A DNA stretch of 64,000 nucleotides from Endomychus coccineus (lineage: Eukaryota; Arthropoda; Insecta; Coleoptera; Endomychidae), in NCBI GenBank assembly GCA_958510875.1, contig OY294067.1, forward strand, positions 251,611,736 to 251,675,735. The letters run 5' to 3'. Shown piece by piece: positions 37,071 to 46,590 of the stretch. The number at the start of each line of letters is the position of its first letter. The stretch's first letter is position 1. A model generated the notes under the pieces. The model did not search any database. It was not told the origin of the DNA and saw only the letters and a program-made list of their open reading frames with translations. The position numbers and the translations under genes are program-made.

Positions 37071-37794
37071 TATACAGGGTGAGTAAGTTTTTTGTAGCCA
37101 AACTGCAACAGGGGATAGAACAAGTGTTTTTAAGAAGAAAAGTTTAATGAACATATGTCGTTGAAGGCTTCGTTTTCGAGATACAGGGTGTTGAAATTGA
37201 AAAAAAAATTTCGTTTTTTGCGAATATCTCCGGAACCGTTTATCGTACAGAAAACAGCTTCTGTAAGCATTTTCTACTCATAGTAAGCTATGTTCTGTGT
37301 GATAAAAAATTTTTTTTACTCATAATTGGTGAAGATTTTGAAGGGGTAGTGGGTGTTTTTCTCCCCAACTTCTACGTCACTGAAAAAAAACGGTTTTGAG
37401 ACAACCATTAGAACTGCCAATGTCTTCTACACAAAAAAGGTACTTGGTCATAAGCTCTGAAGTTGACCGTTTTCGATAAAAATCAACTTTTATGTTGAAA
37501 AACATGGTAAATTCTTACTAATTAGACGAAATTTATTCAAACAAGTAGAACAAGTAACAAAATCAAAGGATTGACCATGTTTTTCAACATAAAAGTTGAT
37601 TTTTCTCGAAAACGGTCAACTTTAGAGCTTATGACCAAGAGTACCTTTTTTGTGTAGAAAACATTTCAATTTCAACACCCGTATCTCGAAAACGAAGCCT
37701 TCTACGACATATGTTTATTAAACTTTTCTTCTTAAAAATACTTGTTCTATCTCCTGTTGCAGTTTGGCTACAAAAAACTGACTCACCCTGTATA
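37071..37794. mobile_element. Foldback element A (TATACAGGGTGAGT ends)
   Basis: Outer arms of about 130 bp are inverse: TATACAGGGTGAGT.AGTTTT, TGTAGCCAAACTGCAACAGG, AAGAAGAAAAGTTTAAT. Inner arms (37440-37520 and 37565-37650) are inverse around GACCGTTTTCGA and AAAAGTTGATTTT. The left arm holds an extra 37206-37435 segment that the right arm lacks. Ends are TA, as for Tc1/mariner-type insertion. Related to the element at 61665. Confidence 0.88.
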
Positions 37795-37958
37795 CTGAAT
37801 AACCTTCAAGGGTGGTGCGTTGATCTAGTTTGAAAGAAGACTCACTTTCTGAATATGACGAGTAGTTAGATGACAAATCCAATACTGAATTCTGAAACTT
37901 TGTTAGCTGTGAATTACCCAAGTAACCGAGAATGGTTTGAAAAACGTTTAATTTAGTT

Positions 37959-38150
37959 ATACAGGGTGTTTCAGAAAGACCTCCCATAAATCCAGGGGAC
38001 GGTAGGTTTTAAAAAATAATCAGATTTTTTGTATAACCTATGACCATATCTTTTTTCGTTTCGGAGATACTTGGGCGTTGAATTTAATTTCTTTTAAACG
38101 AAATTTTGCTGTAGCTCCTGTGCAGTTACAAATATTCCTTTGAAATCTGG
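37959..38150 (+). repeat. Single arm of an ACAGGGTGTTTCAGAAAG-type foldback
   Basis: TTATACAGGGTGTTTCAGAA, then AGACCTCCCATAAATCC, then CGGAGATACTTGGGCGTTGA, has the same plan as the foldbacks (ACAGGGTG start, then a GAGATACAGGGTGTTG-like word). No inverse partner is seen downstream, so it is a truncated copy inside the MULE. Confidence 0.55.
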
Positions 38151-38153
38151 TAT

Positions 38154-38600
38154 TTAGGGGTTCCAGAGGACGCCAAATAAGATGGTTGTGGTTTCGCAAT
38201 CCCAAACATTATCTCTTGCCCATATCTGTGATGGATATTTTGCATCGTTATTCATGTAATTTTTCTTCAAATAAAAAAAAGGTATGCCAAATGTCCATCT
38301 GAGCCGTATTCCAATCACAGATTGGTTATTCTTGTATTCTCGAACGAGACCAAATTCCTGAATATTCCTGAACCACGCCTGGGTGAGGTGGAATAAACAG
38401 CCATGGATTATCAACCAACCCAGGCCAACGTGATCTCAACGAATCTTGAATTGCGTATTCAAAATCCACAGCAACCTTTTATGGAAAAAATTTCCACCGA
38501 TATTCCCAACATTTATCAATTATTGATTGAAATAAAATGTCGCAAGTTGTTTTTTCTTTGTTTGGTAACAAACAAAACAACAGAAAGAAGGTTACGGGTG
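38154..38600 (-). pseudogene. MULE transposase relic
   Basis: The minus frame 38414-38154 reads IHGCLFHLTQAWFRNIQEFG, then LVREYKNNQS and IGIRLRWTFGIPFFYL. GC.FHL.QA.WR.IQ..GL...Y..D followed by I+.L.ALAFLP is the conserved region of insect MULE transposases, including the C..H pair. Upstream (to about 38600) weak continuation is seen in other frames. The catalytic Asp residues before this region are not recognisable. It lies inside the inverted termini at 36573-38705, consistent with being that element's own gene. Confidence 0.72.
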
Positions 38601-38850
38601 CAGGTATACGGCAGGTAGCTCGCACGCTGGTCGTATACCGACCCCGCGCTAGTGGTGTAAGAAGAGGATTATTTTCAATGAGCTGCGCGCTAGTCGTAGA
38701 TGCCTTGTAATCCTATAGTAATAATCCTCTAAGGCCATAAATGACCGGCCACAGCTGTTTTTTCTTACCTACCGATAAGTATTTACGAGGGCAAGGTGAA
38801 AAGTCCCTGAAACATGAAACAAGAAATGATTTATTTGGTCAGAACCTATT

Positions 38851-39986
38851 TTATTTCTCAACATAATCTCCTTGAAGCCCGATACACTTCATCCAACGTT
38901 TTTCTAATTTTTCGATCCATTCCAAATAATACGATTTCGGCAATCCTCGAAAATAGGCGTTGACTTCATCGCAGGGAGTCAAATCTGGAGAATATGGTGG
39001 ATGACGAACCAATTCGTTGCGCAATTCATGCAATTTTGCCTTTACGACTGCGCACCTGTGCGTCGGTGCGTTGTCCTGGTAGAAGAGCACTTTTTTCTCT
39101 GCCACATGCTGCCGCTTTCGTTTCAAATCGGCGTGGAATCGATCCAACAGCTCTGCATAATATACGCCGGTAATCGTTTCGCCCTTCTCAAGGTAATCGA
39201 TATGAACGATACCGTTTGGATCCCAAAAAACTTTCGCCATGACTTTGTTGGCCGATAAACTGTTCTTTGGTCTCTGGTGTGTAGTGATGGATCCATGTTT
39301 CGTCCACTGTTACGAAAGGGCGCAAAAGATCCTTCTGATCGCGCTTGAATATTGCCAAACCTTCCTTTGAAGTTGTCACACGGTAGCGCTTGTTGGCAAC
39401 AGAGAGCAAATGCGGCTCTGATCTGGCGGATAGCTTTCCCATATTGAAAAATTCGTGCAAATTGTTCCGTACCCGTTCGGTTGAGATGCCCATAGTCTGA
39501 GCAATCTCATGCACTCTAACTCATGGTATACCAGGTCTGCCGGAGCCTCCCTTCCATCGTTTCTCGAGCTGGGTGACGTCACCCAGCTCCTCCAATCACA
39601 GCCTTGCTCTCATCAGCTCGTTGCCAGCACGTAACAACATCATATTATGTCCTTGTCTATAACATTAAATAAACGAAATAAACGACCAATCAGATTGCAC
39701 TAAAATTCTAAAAAGAGTAGAAGGGAGGCTCCAGCAGACCTGGTATACTTTGTCTATGCTCTAACTCGCCCTTTCTCCAATATCAAACGACGATTTCTGG
39801 CGTTGAACGACCAGAACGTGTCCTCTGTGGTCATACTACCACAACAAAAATCAGTAAACCACTTGTGAATCGTTTCAATCTATGGTGAAGAGTCCCCATA
39901 ATTTTTAAGTAGCGATGCTTTGGCTTACGTGTTTCTTCCACGCAAGAAATAATGTGTAAACAAGACACGAAATTCACTTTTTCCAT
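38851..39986 (-). pseudogene. mariner transposase, disrupted
   Basis: The start MEKVNF lies at 39986 and the end GDYVEK at 38851. The N-terminus (39986-39768) is recognisable across two frames (IHKWFTDF region). It is interrupted by the MITE at 39523-39758, then resumes MHEIAQTMGISTERVRNNLH, FFNMGKLSARSEPHLLS, FVTVDETWIHHYTPETKEQF (first catalytic Asp). A frameshift follows near 39240, then KKVLFYQDNAPTHR (second Asp) and HPPYSPDLTPCD (third Asp). Directly after the third Asp the next residues are EVNAYFRGLPKSYYLEWIEK, so about 35-40 residues of the domain are missing. All three Asp positions survive, but the insertion, frameshifts and deletion make it inactive. Confidence 0.93.
39523..39758. 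mobile_element. MITE nested in mariner, 9-bp target duplication
   Basis: CTCTAACTC occurs at 39514-39522 and 39759-39767. The inserted 236 bp has inverted subterminal repeats TATACCAGGTCTGC.GGAGCC then TCCCTTC (39528-39553 and, inverse, 39720-39746). The outer few bases of the two ends do not match each other. An internal palindrome GAGCTGGGTGACGTCACCCA lies at 39564-39583. The 8-9 bp duplication fits hAT, MULE or Merlin type; there is no coding capacity. Confidence 0.85.
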
Positions 39987-40163
39987 GTTTAAAAAAACTG
40001 TCAAGGTTGCTTGCTTTCGATGGGTGTCAAAACAGAACTGAATGACATATCAGTCAATTCAATCCGCTCTCTTTAAAGATGGTACATCGCAAATGTTACA
40101 TGAGATTTTCGATTGTGGCGCCATCTGTTTTATTTTTCAGAGATTTTTGACGTTACCCTCGTA

Positions 40164-41121
40164 TAGTTGTATTTGAATACTGTCTGAAGATGGCATAATA
40201 ACGCTACACCTCAGTAACGGAAGTTAATAAAAAGTGATATCAACATAGTAGTGTTCAGTTTTACCATATGAATTGTCAATTTATTGTTGTTCACAATTTG
40301 TCATTCAATTTGTGGAATTATGTTGATGGGTATGTTGAGGAGTATTGCAGGAAAAAATCAAAAACTTTACGAGTTGTGAATTACGAAAGAGTGGCCTGAT
40401 CATTGATTATTGCTGGATAATAGTACCTCTATTGCTGCGTAAATACATACTTACAGCCATTTTGCGTATGAAGATAAAAGTACATCTGGAACTTGCCCTT
40501 ATGTGGCAATAATTTATCTACCGTTCAATTAAGGCGACATTTGTTTTTTACGAATCTAGTTGGGCTAATTACATTTGCTAGAACATCTCGCAGGGGGAGT
40601 GTATCGTGTATTTCAATCAGATAAATCAGAGGGAAGATTATAAATTAGTAATATTGTTGGTTCCTGTATGATTACGTATCGCCTGAACTGCGTGTTAACT
40701 AGCTACTTATATATTGCTCTTGCCAAGGTATTCCATTTCCTTTGCAAAGCACACCAACCATTTACGTTGCTCTCCACTGACCGTGTAAGTTAGAGGAAGA
40801 TGAAAGTGCAAAAGGTTTGAGACGTAAAGTGATCACGAAAGGTAATTAATTAGCACATGTTCAATGTATCGGCCACGCACGATCTTAATGTCTTTAGGCC
40901 CTTTAAACGATCCCGTCTCTATCTACGTTGTAACTTTCATTATAGTGACGATACTAATAATGGTCGTAGGCGCTGTTTCCTCCTTGTAAGAGCGTGGTGT
41001 TACACTGTCAGATATAACGAGGTATCAGAACCTGCTCCCATTATTGTAATGATTCCATCCGTATAATATAGTATATCCTTACCAGCATTATTTCTATTAA
41101 GAGATTTTTACTTATTCTTAT
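40164..41121. other. No recognisable gene
   Basis: The 69-residue frame at 40857-41066 has no known motif. No repeats were recognised. Confidence 0.45.
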
Positions 41122-41455
41122 AGACAACTATAATCTTCGAAAGATGAAAACAGATTATAGAAAACTGGATAAAACTAGGGACAAGTTAAGTCGGAGTAAA
41201 AATAAAACTATAACCCTTAAAAGATGAAAACAGGTTATAGAAAACTGGATAAAACTAGGGATGAGTTAGCTCGAATTAAAAATCAAAATATGATCCTTGA
41301 AAGATGAAAACAGATTATAGAAAACTGGATAAAACTAGGCATGAGTTAACTCGAATTGAAAATAAAACTATAATCCTTGAAAGATGAAAACAGATTATAG
41401 AAAACTGAATAAAACTAGAGATGAGTTAACTCGAATTAAAAATATAAAAATAACC
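41122..41455. repeat. 80-bp tandem array, just over four units
   Basis: AAGATGAAAACAG.TTATAG starts at 41141, 41221, 41301 and 41381, an exact 80-bp period. Units share GAAAACTG.ATAAAACTAG and GAGTTA.CTCGAATT with scattered substitutions. It is non-coding, a minisatellite. Confidence 0.95.
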
Positions 41456-43330
41456 TTCAATCCGATTATTGAAAAAACCTGAATAATCCGATTATGAGAT
41501 TCAATAATTCGAATTAGATATAATCGGTTGATAAATAGATCAGCTGGACAAGTTCATAAATGATTTTGAACGCATCCAAACGATCCCAGGGATGGAGCGA
41601 GAACTTTCTGTCCCCATAAGTTGAATACGTATGATTCCACCTTTCCAAATGTCACCAATTACCAACCTCAAGAACCCTGAATCTTTACATGGCAATCAGT
41701 ACCAGTAACGTACATCAGTGGCTATTAGGAACCTTCAAATAGAAATCCTTTGCAAGTTCCGGGTAGCACTTACCTTTATATGGCAATCCTTTAGCCATGC
41801 CTTCACATGGCGAACCTGCCATATATAGTAACAGCACTAAATACAATTAATAACTTGTTTTTGACTGACTACATAATAAATGTGATAACTCATATCTATA
41901 ATATCACTGATCCTCAATGACTGATACTAAAACTGCTCTTAATCAATTCACTTTCTTCAGTTAATACTTTAGTATAGAGTGATTCTAGATCGTCACTTTG
42001 TTGATCAATCGGTCGTTGCGATTCTATAAGGTTATAACCTCGTCTTGACTTCAAGTATTATAACAACTCGACTACGCTAATATTGCGAATCATAATCATA
42101 ACATAATATTCTTTATTTGTTATTCGACATCGTTACCTGGCTTACTAGGACACGGACAAGATGTGCAATATTCGCTTTGGCAGATGTTCAAATATCCAAC
42201 AGCTATTGAACATAATTGTATTCATTCTAGTACCACCTGTATTGTTATGAACTACTTGAATTAAGGAAGAAATGTTCTGGGGACCAAGATGGGATTAAAT
42301 CTATATTGATTATTAGATTTCATTATACTAGTAATGAAGTTTCCTGTGGAGATTTTGAACCCAACCAGTAAATGCTACAATTTAATCAAAAATAAATGTT
42401 TTGAATAAATTTTTTCTCAAATTAGCGTTTGCGCAAATGTTCTGACCACACTGATAGCGTTCGCGACAACAAGATGTTCTGGATCTGTCCAAAATCGCCC
42501 ATGCGTAAAAGGTTCATAATTTTGTGTAACGAACTAGTTCGTTACTGGTTCTGAATTCACTCCGCGAACAAACCTAATAATAATCTTATAATCTAACTCA
42601 TCATATTCATTATTATTTTACAAAGAAGCTTACATTCGACTACTATAGATGGGAACAAGGATTGCCACATAGTTCATATCATGGTACCCAGCAGGTCGAA
42701 AGAGAGCAGTCTTCTCTCAGAATATTTTCTCTCATCCTTTTGTGATTTAAGTTTTACTTGATGAATATTCGTAATGAATGTCTATGTTCAGAGATATTTT
42801 TTTCCTAATTCAAAATCTGTCGAGATATTAACGGAAAAGAAGTAATTTGAGAATTATACATTGCTTCTAATGTAAGGATATATTACCAAATCTAAGTGAA
42901 TTAACTTACTTATTCATATATCATGAATAAGTAACTGCGTTGTCCTACCAATTCAGTCTTCTAACGATATCTAATTAATTTAAGTCGTGAACTACTTAGA
43001 TTCCAGTTTAGTATTCTGAAGTTTAGCTGCATATCACGTTGTTAACATCAATTCACCCTGCTTATATTGGCACACGTCAATGCGATCATAATATATTCAG
43101 CAGACTTGTAATTTCTCTTCGTTAGTTATTCCACCAACATCACGCTAATTCCCTATCTAATCCAATGCATTTCAATCCCAATTCACTTAATATTTTACCA
43201 GAAGTTTCGATCTTGAACTGCTAATGAGATATTCACTTCACAATATTAACTTAAAAGTTCGAACAAATCAAAGGTGAGTAAACTTCAGAGACAAGTGTTT
43301 TGGGAGTATCAGAGAACCTAGAGAAGACAA
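41456..43330. other. No recognisable gene
   Basis: AT-rich with no motif-bearing frame. I see only imperfect short words (for example GGCAATC repeated around 41690-41790). Confidence 0.45.
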
Positions 43331-43384
43331 TATTTTCACGTTATATATATCTATGGTTTCGGCGTTTACGTAGTGTAAATTCAT

Positions 43385-43598
43385 AATACTTCAGAAGTTG
43401 GAGAATAAAACTCAAATTTTACACAAAACTTTTAACATTTAATTTAAAAATGCTGACAAATTGTTTCACCACACTGTGGCATTATCAAAGCGAGGAGTTA
43501 TCAACTAAAGCTAAATCTAAAAGTATGTCCTTAAATATCAGGGATCAGAATGTGGTGCAAATTGAGGGATGGGGGTGGATAATGGTGGGAGTGTGTTT
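43385..43598 (-). repeat. Inverted arm, left (3' end of the PLE)
   Basis: Inverse complement of 44860-45073 apart from one base in the AT run near 43442. It includes the last 20 codons of the PLE protein and about 150 bp of 3' sequence. Confidence 0.95.
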
Positions 43599-44859
43599 AC
43601 AAAATTGTTAACAAGCGGTGAATTATATGTGTCGATTTGATCATTCAATATTACATTATTATTGTTTTTTGCGTGTTTCAAAATTTCTATGGATTCTAAT
43701 ATATTAAGTTTATGTCCTTTTTCCTGAATATGTAGAATATCAGGATTAAGGGTGAAATTGTGGTTATGTTCTAACAGGTGATTTGCGTAATTAGAGTCTT
43801 CTTTTTTGAGCCTGTAACTTCTCAAATGTTCATTGAACCTTACGCTGAAACTGCGTCCAGTTTGTCCTATGTACAAAGCACTACAGTCATCACATCTCAG
43901 TCTGTAAACTCCAGATTTCTTTAAGTTATCTTTTTTAGATTTCGAGTTATTAATATACGAGCATAGGTTATTTGTTGTTTTAAAGGCGACGTTTTTATTC
44001 TGTTTTTTAAGGAATTGAGATATTTTTAGTGAATGTTTACCTAAATATGTTAGACATGTAAAATTTGATTTTGTATTATTATTAATTTGCGGATAAATTA
44101 TGCTTAAGGCTTTTTTATTGAGTTTATTTTGGAGTATTTTATTAATTATCTTGACATTATAACCGTTATTTTTGGCAATATCTACGATTCTGTTTAATTC
44201 TAAATGGAAATTATCTTTACTTAATGGGACATTAATTAATCTATGTATCATACAATTATATGCTGCTAGCTTATGTGATTGTGGATGTAAAGAAGTGTTG
44301 TGTATTGTGGTATCTGTGTGGGTGGGCTTGTGATAAATAGCGAAAGAAAAGTAATTATTTGTGTGTGAAATTGTCAGATCTAAAAAGTTTAAGGACTTGT
44401 TGTTTTCCATCTCTAATGTGAATTCTATATTTGGGTGTAAGTTGTTGATATAGGTGAGAAAAGAATTTATTTGACGGTTACTGCCTGTATAGCAAGCGAT
44501 TACGTCGTCAACATAGCGATACCAATATACAAACATGTGCTGAAAATTGGAATTTAAAATCTTAGTTTCCAAGTAATTCATAAATATTTCTGCTAGCAAC
44601 GGAGATAATGGCGAACCCATGGGGAGTCCGGTGTTCTGTTTGTAATATTTATCGTTAATTGTGAAATAATTTTGGTCTATGCAAAGTGAGATTAAACTTA
44701 ATATTTCCTGTGTTATTGCCGGTAAAGTATTATTGCGGATTAAAAGATCTTCAATTAGAGTGATGGTCAATTGTGTGGGAATACTTGGGAAAAGGTTCTT
44801 GACATCAAAAGATACAAGTTTGATATTTGTCTTTAGTTCTACATCTTTTATTTTTCTAG
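43538..44859 (-). CDS. Penelope-like reverse transcriptase with GIY-YIG endonuclease, 5'-truncated but open
   Basis: The frame is open for about 440 residues with no internal stop. It begins abruptly (at 44859) just before VSFDVKNLFPSIP, the first catalytic Asp block. It continues NTGLPMGSPLSPLLAEIFMN, YWYRYVDDVIACY (catalytic DD), NKSLNFLDLTISH and YHKPTHTDTT. The linker to the endonuclease has a cysteine pair in YRLRCDDCSALYIGQTGRSF, where the GIY-YIG Tyr and the following Arg (SVRFNEH) are present, then HLLEHNHNF and the closing PLVNNFVNTL. RT copies RNA at a nicked target; GIY-YIG is the PLE nicking domain. The N-terminal third (fingers and upstream domain) is missing, so this copy cannot act alone. 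No ATG is at the true start, as expected for a truncation. Confidence 0.95.
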
Positions 44860-45073
44860 AAACACACTCCCACCATTATCCACCCCCATCCCTCAATTTG
44901 CACCACATTCTGATCCCTGATATTTAAGGACATACTTTTAGATTTAGCTTTAGTTGATAACTCCTCGCTTTGATAATGCCACAGTGTGGTGAAACAATTT
45001 GTCAGCATTTTTAAAATAAATGTTAAAAGTTTTGTGTAAAATTTGAGTTTTATTCTCCAACTTCTGAAGTATT
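44860..45073 (+). repeat. Inverted arm, right (inverted partial copy of PLE 3' end)
   Basis: Starts AAACACACTCCCACCATTAT and ends CAACTTCTGAAGTATT, the exact inverse of the left arm. It is joined to the RT frame without spacer, marking the template-jump point. Confidence 0.95.
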
Positions 45074-45267
45074 TTCACGTTGTTACCAACTTCAGTATTC
45101 GCTTATTACCAGCACCATCTAATTTTGTTTGGGTAAATAGTTATTGCTCTTTTTGAAAAGTTTATGCCAATAGTTAAAATAATTATTAACAACGGGAATC
45201 TTGTTCGTTCAATAATGTGAAGAATTCATCAGAAGACGAGGCGTGGGTCTATCATCATATTTAATTA

Positions 45268-45406
45268 GAATCATTCAGAGATTTGTAACCCAATTGGACT
45301 TAAACTCTATAACCAACTACCCTCTGAATTGAAGTATATCTCCAATACCAAAAAACTGAAACTAAAATTGATAAATTTTTTGAAGCAGACAGTTCCGACT
45401 GCTTAA
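45268..45406 (+). pseudogene. C-terminal end of a Jockey-type RT
   Basis: The + frame reads PIGLKLYNQLPSELKYISNT then KKLKLKLINFLKQTVPTA and a stop at 45404. GLKLYN.LP.E.K......K.....FL is the last block of Jockey-type RTs (compare FQYFNKLPEPVRE at 18950 and LLYNKLPIEIKQF at 27870). Nothing upstream is in register. Confidence 0.65.
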
Positions 45407-45424
45407 ACTTTACACTGGAAAACA

Positions 45425-46440
45425 TTCATTCTCCAGTTGGTTCTCCTTCCCAGAGGAAGCCTCTCTGCACTGCGGTCATTAGTGTCCTATTGTGGCCTCA
45501 CATATTGCTATCTGCTCATCAGTCCGGTGTATTCTATGAAATTCCTCGGGTGTAGTTTTATCGTCTCCGAAGTATGTCAGACGACCAACCGCGAATGCTG
45601 TGCACTAACACAGCACATACATGGGTGTCTCTTCTTCCACGCCGCAACCCCTGCATGTGCGCTGATCTATCAGACCCAACGTACATGGGGCGTGTCCGGT
45701 CAGGAATGCAACGAGATTCCGTATTTCTTGTCTGCTGAACGTCAGCAGATTTCTCACTCGTTGATGTTGGAGATCTCCCATTAGTCGCTTGAAGTGCGAC
45801 ATACGGGGCAGTTACCTCCAGTAGGTATGGTGCTCTGTCTCGAGTCATTTTTGGACTACAGATTCCGCTGTGGCATGAGAAATGCCACAGGTTGGCTCTA
45901 GTTCAATCAGTGGTTGTTCCGCCCTTGCTTTAGTGAGTGCGACGACAGTTTCAATCCCTTCTCGTCTGGTTTCCTCAGACTCCCATACGAATGTTACTCT
46001 ATTGGGGATCTTTACTACTGCCGTTAGTTCTTTTACACAATCGAGTACATATTGTGAGGTGATTGTGTATGGCTCCACTGCCTTAAGCAGTGTTAGGTTG
46101 CTCACTATGATTGTGATTTGTCTATTCTCATAGGCTCTCTCTCATAATTCGAGCACAGGCGGTGATTGCTACTATTTTTGCTTGGAATTCTGTCGCGAGT
46201 GTCCCTAGGTTCAAAGAAATTATTTCTCCTTAGTCCGTTGTTTCGACCATTCCAGCACCTGTTCTTTTTTTTTCGGTCTTGATGCCTTCCGTAAACCATA
46301 CGGAATCCTTTGGTATCATATGAGGATTGCCCCCAACTTTCTCCCGCCCATCCAAGGTTTGAATCGTGAACAGTAAACAACAACATAAGTTTGCTTAGGT
46401 GCAATCTCCTTCTCTATAAATCTGTATCCCCAGCCTTTAT
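45425..46440 (-). pseudogene. RNase H and cysteine-knuckle region of non-LTR family C (copy 2)
   Basis: Minus strand, 5' to 3': DSVWFTEGIKTEKKRTGAGM (start of RNase H; the usual D of FTDGSK is E here), LGTLATEFQAKIVAITACAR (catalytic Glu helix), the DS-box region replaced by frameshifts, then VLDCVKELTAVVKIPNRVTF, EEPLIELEPTCGISHATAES, MSHFKRLMGDLQ, LLTFSRQEIRNLVAFLTGHA and CRGCGVEEETPMYVLC. This is RNase H plus the TGH/cysteine-knuckle tail of an R1/I/Loa-type polyprotein. At least three frames are used, so it is dead. The RT upstream is absent. Copies at 235 and 59990 are the same family. Confidence 0.85.
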
Positions 46441-46590
46441 GCTATACATCTTGTTCGTATCTGATTTCACGTTTATGATTTGATTATATTTATAACTGAT
46501 TATTTTGTATTGTACCCTGTCATATCAACCAAATAAATTATCATCAATATTATTATTATCAATTATTATTATTATCAGAATAGGCACAGG
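46441..46590 (+). repeat. Retroelement-like 3' end with (ATT)n tail
   Basis: GTACCCTGTCATATCAACCA, AATAAATTATC, then (ATT)n broken by ATC at 46546-46580. This resembles the 3' ends of Jockey-type elements on the + strand, but no coding part is attached. Confidence 0.45.

Larger units (their letters stand above)
36573..38705 (-). mobile_element. Mutator-like (MULE) transposon with 8-bp target duplication
   Basis: TGTAATCC is found at 36565-36572 and again at 38706-38713, directly outside inverted ends GGCGTTCGACGACTAGCGCG (left) and AGGCATCTACGACTAGCGCG (right, inverse complement). Further in, both sides share TATACGAC.AGCG.GCGAGC then TACCTGC (36619-36646 and 38608-38637). These CG-rich ends stand out in this AT-rich region. 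Inside is a MULE-type transposase relic, and 8-10 bp duplications are typical of MULEs. A foldback element (37071-37794) and a solo foldback arm are inserted within it. Confidence 0.8.
38786..40161 (-). mobile_element. mariner transposon (Mos1/mauritiana-like) flanked by TA
   Basis: TA at 38784-38785 and 40162-40163. Inverted ends are CGAGGGCAAGGTGAAAAGTC and, from the other side, CGAGGGTAACGTCAAAAATC, continuing ..CTGAAA.AT.AAAC on both. The inside encodes a mariner transposase on the minus strand. After subtracting the nested MITE the element is about 1.1 kb, a little shorter than full length, agreeing with the internal deletion seen in the protein. Confidence 0.93.
43343..45069 (-). mobile_element. 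Penelope-like element with inverted arms and 12-bp target duplication
   Basis: TATTTTCACGTT is at 43331-43342 and 45070-45081. The insertion reads on the minus strand: an inverted copy of the 3' region (45073-44860), directly joined to a 5'-truncated RT/GIY-YIG gene (44859-43538), then the 3' region itself. The two 214-bp arms (43385-43598 and 44860-45073) are inverse with about one mismatch or slip. This arrangement, 5' truncation with an inverted partial copy and a variable-length duplication, is known for PLEs. The near-identity of the arms and the open frame show a recent insertion. Confidence 0.93.

Noticed and set aside
41500..43300. Possible CRISPR-like or regulatory short repeats
   Set aside because: Only imperfect short words; no regular spacing, and CRISPR arrays are not expected in this eukaryotic sequence.
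45225..45245. TCATCAGAAGACGAG, whose inverse CTCGTCTTCTGATGA looks like the start of a hammerhead
   Set aside because: No GAAAC box, helix III or matching helix I strand follows in the right spacing on the minus strand.
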